From assembly GCA_964634685.1 (NCBI GenBank), contig CAZWLD010000005.1, positions 1 to 64,000 of the forward strand: a stretch of DNA of 64,000 nucleotides. Reading direction: 5' to 3'. The position numbers and the translations under genes were made by a program. Positions 16,906 to 24,560 of this stretch are shown piece after piece. Numbering within the stretch: the stretch's first letter is position 1; the number at the start of each line of letters is the position of its first letter. Below the pieces are notes generated by a model that worked only from the letters and a program-made list of their open reading frames with translations, was not told the DNA's origin and ran no database searches. The stretch is from CAZWLD01 sp964634685 (GTDB lineage Bacteria > Bacillota_I > Bacilli_A > Acholeplasmatales > JAEDCM01).

Positions 16906-16951
16906 ATTTATCACCCACTTTTTTTTATTATAACAAAGTCATAGCGTAAAA

Positions 16952-18625
16952 TCAATGAATTACATTTTTATATTCCATATCTGTAATAAATCCTGATTGA
17001 ACGCGACAGCTTTTATCCTGATATCGATAGATAAAATCACCCTTCCCGACCAAATAAATAGCTTGATCATTATCTAATAATTCATATGATTGACCGATAT
17101 TATTTACCTTAAAAACTAATTTGACCGGGAGTGTACTTTTAAGTAAATTGGTAATTGTATTAGGTTTTCGATTAATAACAACTAACGATATTCCAACCTT
17201 TTGACCGATTTGGGCTAAATAGATAATTTTTCCTTCAATAGCTTGAAAATTCATACTGTCATATATTATTTCTAATCCATTAATGAAAAGAAAAAGATAA
17301 TCCATTGTTTCACAATCAATTTTTTTTAAGTTAATAGCCTTGTTACATTCCTCGAGGCTATTGACCCCTAAAAATTTGAACAAATCCATTCTTCTTTCAA
17401 TTTCATTTACAATCTCCGTAAAGGCTTTATCTAGTCCCTTTACATCCTTATAGTAATCAAATATTTCTAATTCGATAAATTCTTTATTTAAGTCCACAAA
17501 GGTAATTTTTATGGGCTTTTTTAATAATTTTATTCCGGTAATCATTCCTTTAATGAAGGTTTTGATTCCCGTATTTAAAGAACCGCTTAACAACATATGA
17601 AGTCCTTTTTTATAATCAAAATCGATGATTTGATTATTAACATCAAATCCTAAATTGATGTTCTCATTTTCCTCCTTTAAGACTTTTTTTAATGACAACA
17701 AATCCTTAAACTTATTTTCAAATTGAATTAATACTTGTCCCTTATCTATGGACATATAATAGGCCCCCGTAATAATTTCCTTGATTCTCGATTTTAAGAT
17801 TTGCTCATCATAATTATTAAGGGTAAGCCTAATCTCAGAAAATAAATAGGACACACTAAAGCTCGTCTTTAAAACCTCGTAATTTAAAACCTTCATGAGA
17901 TTACATACACCGTAATGAAGATCCTCAGTAATCTTATTTTGGAGATTCATATTGATGTTTGAATCAGAATCTGATAAAAGAGTAATGTTCTTCTTTTTGG
18001 GCTTTTTTTGATAATCGATTTTTTTAAAATAAGCAATGATTAGATAATAAATTTCCTTTAGCTTAATTACAAATCTTTTTAATAAATGATAAAAGCTAAA
18101 GAGATTATTATTTGAAATAAAAATAAAAGAAATAAAAAGAACGAGGATGATTACTAAAAAGGAGCCAATATCTCCAAACAAAAAATAAAGGATTTGATAA
18201 ATAAAGCCGCCAATCAAGCCACCACCCATTATGTAGCTATCCTGAAAGCTTTTTAAATAAAGCATATAGATGTTCCACATTCCAACTAAGGAATTACTTC
18301 CATAGGCAAAGGAAAAGGTATAAAAATTTTGATGGGATAAGAGCATTAGACTTAACAATAATAAAAAAATACCATTGTACCTTAAGGTAAATAGATTAAA
18401 TTTTTCTTTCTTAAAAACAAGAAGAAAACCGCTAACCATTCCCGTTAATAAAAAGCCAAAATACCAATCTCCTACTAATATTCGAAATAAAATCTGAAGT
18501 CCTGTTCCTATTTTTCCAATGGAAGCTAAAATAATCGTGGAAACAAAAATCAATCCCATCCCAATTAGCTCATAATATATTTCCTTATCCTCTTTGACCT
18601 CACGGAGCTTCTTTTCTTTGCCCAT
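16952..18625 (-). CDS. FtsK/SpoIIIE-like protein with degenerate ATPase motifs
   Basis: 557 aa. Four to five N-terminal membrane helices (about residues 18-170), a basic linker (185-212), then an FtsK-like motor fold. Homology is clear in RRMDLFKFLGVNSLEECN (FtsK RYxLFxxxGVRNIxxYN), AQIGQKVGISLVVINRKPN (ARAGGIHLILATQRP) and LLDNDQAIYLVGKGDFIY (LLGRGDMLY). The catalytic motifs are lost: Walker A reads GSLNTGIKT at 348-356 instead of GTTGSGKS, and Walker B reads FLFINGLE where FtsK has VVVIDELAD. No C-terminal gamma winged helix. A DNA pump is therefore unlikely; it may be a structural paralogue in the membrane. Confidence 0.7.
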   Translation of the reverse strand: MGKEKKLREVKEDKEIYYELIGMGLIFVSTIILASIGKIGTGLQILFRILVGDWYFGFLLTGMVSGFLLVFKKEKFNLFTLRYNGIFLLLLSLMLLSHQNFYTFSFAYGSNSLVGMWNIYMLYLKSFQDSYIMGGGLIGGFIYQILYFLFGDIGSFLVIILVLFISFIFISNNNLFSFYHLLKRFVIKLKEIYYLIIAYFKKIDYQKKPKKKNITLLSDSDSNINMNLQNKITEDLHYGVCNLMKVLNYEVLKTSFSVSYLFSEIRLTLNNYDEQILKSRIKEIITGAYYMSIDKGQVLIQFENKFKDLLSLKKVLKEENENINLGFDVNNQIIDFDYKKGLHMLLSGSLNTGIKTFIKGMITGIKLLKKPIKITFVDLNKEFIELEIFDYYKDVKGLDKAFTEIVNEIERRMDLFKFLGVNSLEECNKAINLKKIDCETMDYLFLFINGLEIIYDSMNFQAIEGKIIYLAQIGQKVGISLVVINRKPNTITNLLKSTLPVKLVFKVNNIGQSYELLDNDQAIYLVGKGDFIYRYQDKSCRVQSGFITDMEYKNVIH

Positions 18626-18701
18626 TATATCACCATTTTAATGATACAATAATGAAAAATCGATTTTTGTAAAAAAAAATGATTTTTTTTATTTTTTCCC
18701 C

Positions 18702-18730
18702 TTGACATTAGTTTTTTTAGATGTTACAAT
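18702..18730 (+). promoter_or_regulatory. Strong sigma-A promoter for a small RNA
   Basis: TTGACA (18702-18707), exactly 17 bp, TACAAT (18725-18730). It is the best consensus promoter in the window. Transcription would start near 18737, precisely where a GCATTC hairpin begins. Confidence 0.85.
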
Positions 18731-18736
18731 ATAGAT

Positions 18737-18870
18737 GCATTCGATAAGAATGCTACTTATCCCCTATAATTGTATGTCAATCATACAAAAAATTTTATTC
18801 ACAAATCCCCTTTTTAAAAGAACCCTACTTGCCCAAGTAGGGTTCATCCCTTTTATAGGGATTTTTTTTT
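18737..18870 (+). ncRNA. Probable structured small RNA, about 134 nt
   Basis: No open frame. Starts 7 bp after a consensus promoter and ends in T9 (18862-18870). Predicted hairpins: GCATTC-GATAA-GAATGC (18737-18753), TTGTATG-TCAAT-CATACAA (18770-18788), AACCCTACTT-GCCC-AAGTAGGGTT (18821-18844). The 5' ATCCCCTATAA (18759-18769) can pair with TTATAGGGAT near the 3' end, or a local TCCC/GGGA terminator can form. Two unpaired C-rich stretches (TCCCC at 18760-18764 and 18807-18810) could pair with Shine-Dalgarno sequences, as in RoxS/RsaE-type sRNAs. 6S RNA is possible but I do not see its central-bubble sequence. Family unidentified. Confidence 0.6.
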
Positions 18871-18897
18871 GCTGTTAAAAAAGTCTTAAGAATATAC

Positions 18898-18933
18898 TTA
18901 GGAACGAAAAATCTTAACTTTTTTTTGAAGCAT
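18898..18933 (-). other. Very short ORF (11 codons) with strong ribosome site
   Basis: Minus-strand ATG at 18933, preceded by GAGGTGATGAT, encodes MLQKKVKIFRS then TAA. Just after it, TTAAGA...TCTTAA can fold ahead of a TTTTTT run, like a small terminator. Could be a leader peptide or a relic; no downstream gene within reach on this strand until 18625, beyond the sRNA. Unproven. Confidence 0.25.
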
Positions 18934-19009
18934 ATCATCACCTCTATTTAACCACCCCATAATTTTTCATCAAATGGGTACTTAAGTATAAAATTTGTTT
19001 TCTTCAAAT

Positions 19010-19033
19010 AAAAAAAAGGGTTGATTTCAACCC
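19010..19033 (-). terminator. Terminator of the TIR/Ycf46 operon
   Basis: Minus-strand GGGTTG-AAAT-CAACCC (19018-19033) followed by TTTTTTT. It lies 5 bp behind the last gene of the seven-gene operon. Confidence 0.85.
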
Positions 19034-19038
19034 ATTTT

Positions 19039-20772
19039 CTATATTTTATTTAATGCATCGATAATATCATAGCTAATATTATCATTGACAGTATAATCAC
19101 GAATATATTGAAGATACTCATCACAAATATTCTTCATAATACCTTGAGCCTCTGTGCATTCATTTTGAATTCGCATCTTGATACGTGATCTCTTACGATT
19201 ATATAGGAAAATATTGATCGCCGTGATAATGAAAAATCCACAGCCAACAAGGAAGCCTAAATAATAAAGCTCCATTTCTTTTTGAATCATAAGCATACCT
19301 AGGGCTGTACCAGCAATGGCGATGATTAAGCTAAGTAATGTTGGAATAATCGAAACCTTGCGAAGAAGGGTATTCTTCTTTTTTTCATAAAAGCCAATTA
19401 CCTTTGAATCCTCACGGTCAGGGTTTTCCAAATCACAGATATTTTCATAGTCGTTGATACGGACTCTTCTTTCGGATGTCATAAGCTTGCGATAATCCTC
19501 AAAATAGGCATTAGCGGCCTTAATTACAATATCCTTAGTTAAAGAAAACATATTCCAAATTGCTAAATTGCTGATGTTCTTTTCCTTAGGATCAAAAATC
19601 CATCCAACCATTTGATTAACCAAATTAAGTGGCGATTTTTCTTCCTTTTTCTTGGCCTCATATATTTCCTTTGCGAGTTCAATATTGCCTTTATTTTTAA
19701 TAATTTCCTCTTGATATTCAATTTCCTCATAAAGCTTCTTTTCCTTTTCACTTGGAACGTCGACTATATGATCTAAATAATTTTTTAAATAAGAATTTTT
19801 ATCATCATCCGAGAAATTATTGATTTTATTAATAAATTCTAAAATAGCGGAATTATTTTTGGCCCTTGATAAAATCAAAGTCAATTTATCTACATCCAAG
19901 CAATAATTTGCTAAATTCTTGTAATATGAGGTTTCAGGAACATCCAAATGCACAAAATAATTATTGACATAATCAACTAAAGAGGCTTGAGATTGCTTTG
20001 CTTCCTTGCTTTTTAGTTGAGTTTGTAGATATTCCTTAATATCAACACTAATCGCATCCAGATTTTTGTCAGATACCTTACCACTTAATAAGGATATTAG
20101 CATCAAAAAGGTATCATCATCACTCTTTTGCATATATGACTTTTGATAACGCTTAAACCAAAGACCAGCTGCTTCCTCACGTCCCATCAATAAATTGAAA
20201 ATCATGAAGAAAATCGAGGTGTTTTTTTCATCAAGTGTCAAAGCATTTTTTAAAGCCTTATTAGCTCCATGCTTATTATCCTTTTTCCAATATAAAATCG
20301 CAACACAAGCTGCCGTAAGCCAATAATCTGGTGATTTTAATTGCTTCTTTTCAATGCTTTTTTCTAAAACATCATCGGATACAACCTCTAAATTAAAGCT
20401 ATCAAGAAGGGCTAAAATAACTCTTCTTACCGTACGATATTCATCAAAGGAATAATAAAGGTCATCCTGAAGGGCACGAATTTTTTTATTCGCATCCTCC
20501 ATATTTTTGAAGGAATGATATATCCTTTCAATCTCTAATTCAAGCTCATAGCTGTTTAGCATCATATCTGTTGAGGCCTTCAAGATATCTTTTGATTTAT
20601 CGAGCTCAGCCTCAACCTTTTTATTATATTCAGCTATTTCATTATTAGCCTTATCAACGGAATTAGTGACAAATTCAATTTCACCCTTGATTGTCTCATT
20701 TTTTCGCAATATTTCTTTTAGTTGCCCCTCAAGACGACTAATTTCGGATTTTAATTCACTTACTTCAACCAC
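19039..20772 (-). CDS. Coiled-coil/helical-repeat protein with C-terminal membrane hairpin (paralogue 3)
   Basis: 577 aa. An N-terminal coiled coil of about 80 residues (EISRLEGQLKEILRKNETIK onwards) leads into an alpha-helical, TPR-like middle with the block SPDYWLTAACVAILYWKKD and IFFMIFNLLMGREEAAGLWF (around 145-215) shared with the two other large proteins of the operon. Near residues 470-525 two hydrophobic segments form a membrane hairpin, followed by a basic cytosolic tail. No catalytic motif. Last gene of the operon, 3 bp after the Ycf46-type ATPase, so it may be that ATPase's membrane partner. Family not recognised. Confidence 0.7.
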   Translation of the reverse strand: MVEVSELKSEISRLEGQLKEILRKNETIKGEIEFVTNSVDKANNEIAEYNKKVEAELDKSKDILKASTDMMLNSYELELEIERIYHSFKNMEDANKKIRALQDDLYYSFDEYRTVRRVILALLDSFNLEVVSDDVLEKSIEKKQLKSPDYWLTAACVAILYWKKDNKHGANKALKNALTLDEKNTSIFFMIFNLLMGREEAAGLWFKRYQKSYMQKSDDDTFLMLISLLSGKVSDKNLDAISVDIKEYLQTQLKSKEAKQSQASLVDYVNNYFVHLDVPETSYYKNLANYCLDVDKLTLILSRAKNNSAILEFINKINNFSDDDKNSYLKNYLDHIVDVPSEKEKKLYEEIEYQEEIIKNKGNIELAKEIYEAKKKEEKSPLNLVNQMVGWIFDPKEKNISNLAIWNMFSLTKDIVIKAANAYFEDYRKLMTSERRVRINDYENICDLENPDREDSKVIGFYEKKKNTLLRKVSIIPTLLSLIIAIAGTALGMLMIQKEMELYYLGFLVGCGFFIITAINIFLYNRKRSRIKMRIQNECTEAQGIMKNICDEYLQYIRDYTVNDNISYDIIDALNKI

Positions 20773-20775
20773 AGA

Positions 20776-22275
20776 TTAGTCCTCCTTTGAAGCATTTATC
20801 GCTCTTTCATTACCCCAGCTACGGCATTGCTCAATTGTCTCGGGATTTGAAATTGAAATCGGAATAATGCTCTTAATTTTCTTACAAACAAGATCAAAGG
20901 TAATGGCATCCTGTCCATTTAAAATGGCATATTGGGCAACCTCCTTGATGGCGGTTTCAATATCCGCTGACGAATAGCCCTTGGTTAGCTCAACTAAGGT
21001 CTCAAGCTCGGAATCAAGGAAATTAACATGAAGGCAACGATCACCATAATAAAGAATAACATTTTTTCGTTCCTCTTTATTAGGTAAATCAATGAAGAAC
21101 ATTTCCGAAAAACGGCCCTTACGGAAAAGTTCACTTGGAAGCTTAGTTACATCATTAGCGGTTGCTACAAGGAAAACGCGGCTTGTCGATTCCTGAAGCC
21201 AAAACAAAAATTGACCTAAAATTCGTTTACCCGTATCATTTCCCGAATCCGATGTTGATAAGGCCTTTTCGATTTCATCAATCCAAAGAACACAAGGCGA
21301 AACGTTGTCGATAAAATCCAAAGCCTCCTTCATCTTCTTTTCACTTTCTCCGACCCATTTATCGTAGACATTTCCTAAATCAAAGCGGAATAAAGGAAGC
21401 TCCCATTCAAGCGAAATCATCTTTGCCGATAGGGATTTACCACATCCTGGAACACCGGCAAGCAAAATTCCCTTTGGTGTTTCAAGGCTACGGGACGCAA
21501 GCACCTCATCAGGCGCAAAGAAGATATTTTTCTTTTCCTTGAGCCAATCCTTAAGATTTTCTAGTCCGGCCACCTTGATAGTTGGATTAACCTCAACTAA
21601 TTGAACGGTTGAAACACCCGAATAAAGACGATTCTTTTGCTTTGTTAAATCGATAATATTATTTTTACCTAAGCCTTGTGGGGAAACTAAAGCGGCGGAT
21701 AAAATATTCTCTAATTGAATCTCCGAAAAGCCTCTTAATAAGGTTGCGGCCTTGCGAGTTGCTTCATCATCCCAATTGATTTTAAAACGACCACTATAGG
21801 TTCGGATAAATTCATTAATTTGGATAGCCCGTTCACTCATATCCGGAAAATCCAAAACGGTAATCATTCCGAAGCGAACCAAGCGACTCCAAACCTCATC
21901 CGGCGTTACAATGATAACGGTACAGCTACTTTCCTTAGCTAAATATAAAACATTTAGTAAATCTCGGCTGTAGCTATTGTCACAATCAAGGTGTTTAATA
22001 TCACCAATCGCAAAAATCATATTGTGGCGCTTTTTAAAGGTCTTAACCATATATCCAAGCGGATCACTATCGATATTAAGCGGTGTGCCCTCATTTTTCA
22101 TATTATAGACCTGTTTAGCGTCTGTATAATACTCCAAATCAAGGTTTTTCTCATAGGCTAATTCTCCTAATAATCGTTCCACACGCTCTCTTTCGGCGGA
22201 TTTTACGATAATTAACGGCGTTCTAGCACAAATATAATTAAATATTTCTTTTTTTACTGTACGAAAATTACTCAT
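20776..22275 (-). CDS. Ycf46-type AAA ATPase
   Basis: 499 aa. Residues 1-230 form a divergent N-terminal ATPase-like domain (LIIVKSAERERVERLL, TVIIVTPD) typical of the Ycf46 family from cyanobacteria and plastids. Residues 235-470 are an FtsH/Cdc48-like AAA module: GLENLKDWLKEKK, Walker A GVPGCGKS (274-281), YDKWVGESEKKMKEAL pore region, Walker B VLWIDEIEKA (329-338), sensor-1 ATANDV, arginine fingers FRKGRF (384-389), lid SSADIETAIKEV. No protease motif. Likely remodels a partner protein; in this operon the partners would be the membrane-hairpin proteins or the TIR protein. Adjacent genes abut with 0-3 bp. Confidence 0.88.
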   Translation of the reverse strand: MSNFRTVKKEIFNYICARTPLIIVKSAERERVERLLGELAYEKNLDLEYYTDAKQVYNMKNEGTPLNIDSDPLGYMVKTFKKRHNMIFAIGDIKHLDCDNSYSRDLLNVLYLAKESSCTVIIVTPDEVWSRLVRFGMITVLDFPDMSERAIQINEFIRTYSGRFKINWDDEATRKAATLLRGFSEIQLENILSAALVSPQGLGKNNIIDLTKQKNRLYSGVSTVQLVEVNPTIKVAGLENLKDWLKEKKNIFFAPDEVLASRSLETPKGILLAGVPGCGKSLSAKMISLEWELPLFRFDLGNVYDKWVGESEKKMKEALDFIDNVSPCVLWIDEIEKALSTSDSGNDTGKRILGQFLFWLQESTSRVFLVATANDVTKLPSELFRKGRFSEMFFIDLPNKEERKNVILYYGDRCLHVNFLDSELETLVELTKGYSSADIETAIKEVAQYAILNGQDAITFDLVCKKIKSIIPISISNPETIEQCRSWGNERAINASKED

Positions 22276-22770
22276 TTAATCACCTACTTTAAATATTTCG
22301 CCAAACGCTAATTTTTTCATGTCATACAAAACATTAACATATTCCCGATTAACCCGTCCATTGAGTTCAAAAAATAGCGATAAATCCTTAAAGTATTTTT
22401 TAAGCTCCTGACATATTTGATCGGATAATTGCTTTCTTGTTTCAAAGCGAACAAATTCCAGATTTTGATAAAATGTTAAATTAACAAAATCATTTTTTAG
22501 TTTTTTTAAAAGTCTTGAAATACCGATAAAATCATTGACCTCAATCATAAAATTAATATCCTTGTTAAATTTTTTTAGCTTTTTCGACATTGTAAAATTC
22601 AAATAGGAAACTAATTGATTTTGAAAAAGTCCAATAATATAGCTATCGTTTTCAAGCTTTCCTTGCCGAAGAATATTCGCATCATCCTCGGTCATTTCGT
22701 ATTCCTTAAAATATTCAAAGGCCCGAAGCCATTCATTATATGTTGTTGGGGGATAAATAAACGCTTGCAT
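22276..22770 (-). CDS. Hypothetical 164-aa protein of the TIR/Ycf46 operon
   Basis: 164 aa, soluble, mostly helical, aromatic and lysine rich; starts MQAFIYPPTTYNEWLRAFEYF. No motif recognised, no membrane segment or cysteine pair. Its ATG overlaps the stop of the preceding 59-aa gene (TAATG) and its stop abuts the Ycf46-type ATPase gene, so translation is probably coupled. An adaptor for the ATPase is a reasonable guess, no more. Confidence 0.6.
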   Translation of the reverse strand: MQAFIYPPTTYNEWLRAFEYFKEYEMTEDDANILRQGKLENDSYIIGLFQNQLVSYLNFTMSKKLKKFNKDINFMIEVNDFIGISRLLKKLKNDFVNLTFYQNLEFVRFETRKQLSDQICQELKKYFKDLSLFFELNGRVNREYVNVLYDMKKLAFGEIFKVGD

Positions 22771-22949
22771 TATTTAAAGAATGAAAAAGGTGGCTCTAAA
22801 CTCCAAGCTGGAAGCTTTTTGTTCATTTCCTTAAGTTTTTCATTAGATAAATCGGTCGTCTTTTCATCATCATCGGCTTTAACAAGATTTTTCATAATAT
22901 TTTTTTCTAATTTATCATTAATTTGAATTAAGTTTTCCTCATTTTTCAT
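22770..22949 (-). CDS. 59-aa peptide with C-terminal LPAWSLEPPFSFF motif
   Basis: ATG at 22949 with GGAGG eight bases upstream; 59 codons ending in TAA at 22770-22772. N-terminal 45 residues are charged and helical (NEENLIQINDKLEKNI, DDDEKTTDLSNEKLKEM), the end is a proline/aromatic motif KLPAWSLEPPFSFFK. The layout, a charged helix followed by a compact W-x-L-x-P-P element, suggests a docking peptide for a partner in the operon. Fits between the 532-aa and 164-aa genes with a TAATG overlap. Too short for most gene callers. Confidence 0.7.
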   Translation of the reverse strand: MKNEENLIQINDKLEKNIMKNLVKADDDEKTTDLSNEKLKEMNKKLPAWSLEPPFSFFK

Positions 22950-22961
22950 GATTAATTCCTC

Positions 22962-24560
22962 CTATAGATGCTCAATTAAGCTATAAAGCTCAGTTTTTAA
23001 AGCTTTATTTTCTTCAATTTGACGCTTAGCCTCGGCTAATTCCGTCATTAACAATCTTAATACCTGCTGCTGTTGCTTGAGCTGATCCTTATATTTCTTT
23101 TCAGCTAAGCAAATTCTAGTGATGAGAAGCACTCCAAAAACACCAGTTGCAATGTAGCTAAATGGTGATAATTGTAAGCCCCCAACAACACCTAAAGCTG
23201 CTAATAATAATAAAATTATATTTAAGACATTGGCATATTTAATACCAAATTTATGCTTTTCAAAGGATTCCTTCATGGCTTCTAGCTGTTCGCGTTCATC
23301 ATCGCCATTGGAAATGGATTTAAAGCTTCCAATTTGAATCGCAAACTGCGTCGGATTCTTACTTTCAAAGGAGCTCGACCACTCATTTAAGGCTCCAAGG
23401 AACCAAACCTTTGTATTTTGGAAGGAGAATTTACGCACCTGCTCGTCCGTGTCGGCATCATATAACGCCCAGTTAACCATTTGTTTACCAATGTTATAGC
23501 CGCTATCACGAACATCCATCATCTCTGTGTATTGCTTCTTCGCAAATTCGGTATCACCATCATTTTTAACAATCATTTGGTAATACTCCTTTTGCTTACG
23601 TAATTCAACCTCATCCTTATCATAATTGTTAATTAAATCCTCTAAAACCGCATCAACACGAACTTTGTAATTGGCATTAGTCTGATTTACCATCTCAACA
23701 TCGACAGCCTTAATTAGTTCAATTAAATCATTGTATTTTGCGGATTCCAAATAGGCAAACATAACATTATCATAATTTGAACAATGAGATTTAATGGTTT
23801 TGAAATTAAATTCCTTTTTGCTCTTGAGATTAACAAGATAATTTTTAAATGAATCAACAATTTCTGTGCTGATATCTTCATTTAAATTGATTTCCATTAC
23901 CCAGTTATCAATAACCTGTTGTACCTCAAATTCAAGCTCCTTATCCTTGCCAAACAAGCCATTAACATAAGCCTGAATAATGATAGCTGTTTCGCTTTGG
24001 ATTTGGGTTGGGTCAAGCGTCTTCATATATTCGAAGAACCAGCGCTTGGCCGTTGGGATTCGATTAAAACGGATATTCATCAAACAGAAAAACAAAGATG
24101 TTTTAACTGGATCCTTTCGGAAGCTTTCGCTAACCGCATTATTAGCGAGATCCGGTTGGTCATTAACCCAAGCTGTGATAGCAATTAAAGCATAGCTTAG
24201 CCAATAACGACTTGAGGTCATCCACAATTCTTCGGATAATTCCTCAATCGTACTGTTACGAATAAGGTTAATATCAAAGTCCTTAACAACACCCATAACG
24301 GTTCTTCTGACTTCAACATAATTATTAAATTTCTCGCGAATAACCTGATCAATACGAATGATATTTTCATGAGCAATTTGCTTTTCCTCATTTAAAATCA
24401 TTTCATTTTTAAATTTATTGACACGATCATAAATTCGATCGGTTGTTTGCTTGATGGTGTTGGTCGCTTGGTTGACATTTTCAATCTTGACGTCAACCTT
24501 CGTTTTAAACCCTTCTAAGGTTTCATTCAATTGCTTGACTGCATTTTCTGAACTACTCAT
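22962..24560 (-). CDS. Coiled-coil/helical-repeat protein with C-terminal membrane hairpin (paralogue 2)
   Basis: 532 aa. N-terminal coiled coil (NAVKQLNETLEGFKTKVDV), a helical middle with SSRYWLSYALIAITAWVNDQ and SLFFCLMNIRFNRIPTAKRWF (about 112-185), then two membrane segments near 445-490 (VLNIILLLLAALGVVGG and a second) and a Q/E-rich coiled-coil tail. The shared Y-W-L-x-Y-A-L...W and FF-x-L-x-N-x-R-F blocks show it arose by duplication with the genes at 19039 and 24557. Its ATG overlaps the previous gene's TGA. No enzyme motif. Confidence 0.7.
   Translation of the reverse strand: MSSSENAVKQLNETLEGFKTKVDVKIENVNQATNTIKQTTDRIYDRVNKFKNEMILNEEKQIAHENIIRIDQVIREKFNNYVEVRRTVMGVVKDFDINLIRNSTIEELSEELWMTSSRYWLSYALIAITAWVNDQPDLANNAVSESFRKDPVKTSLFFCLMNIRFNRIPTAKRWFFEYMKTLDPTQIQSETAIIIQAYVNGLFGKDKELEFEVQQVIDNWVMEINLNEDISTEIVDSFKNYLVNLKSKKEFNFKTIKSHCSNYDNVMFAYLESAKYNDLIELIKAVDVEMVNQTNANYKVRVDAVLEDLINNYDKDEVELRKQKEYYQMIVKNDGDTEFAKKQYTEMMDVRDSGYNIGKQMVNWALYDADTDEQVRKFSFQNTKVWFLGALNEWSSSFESKNPTQFAIQIGSFKSISNGDDEREQLEAMKESFEKHKFGIKYANVLNIILLLLAALGVVGGLQLSPFSYIATGVFGVLLITRICLAEKKYKDQLKQQQQVLRLLMTELAEAKRQIEENKALKTELYSLIEHL

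Noticed and set aside
18737..18870. 6S RNA, tmRNA or SRP RNA
   Set aside because: No tRNA-like end, no SRP core motif and no convincing 6S central bubble; left as an unidentified sRNA.
22615..22926. Plus-strand frame of 103 codons
   Set aside because: Opposite the real 59-aa and 164-aa genes, no ribosome site.
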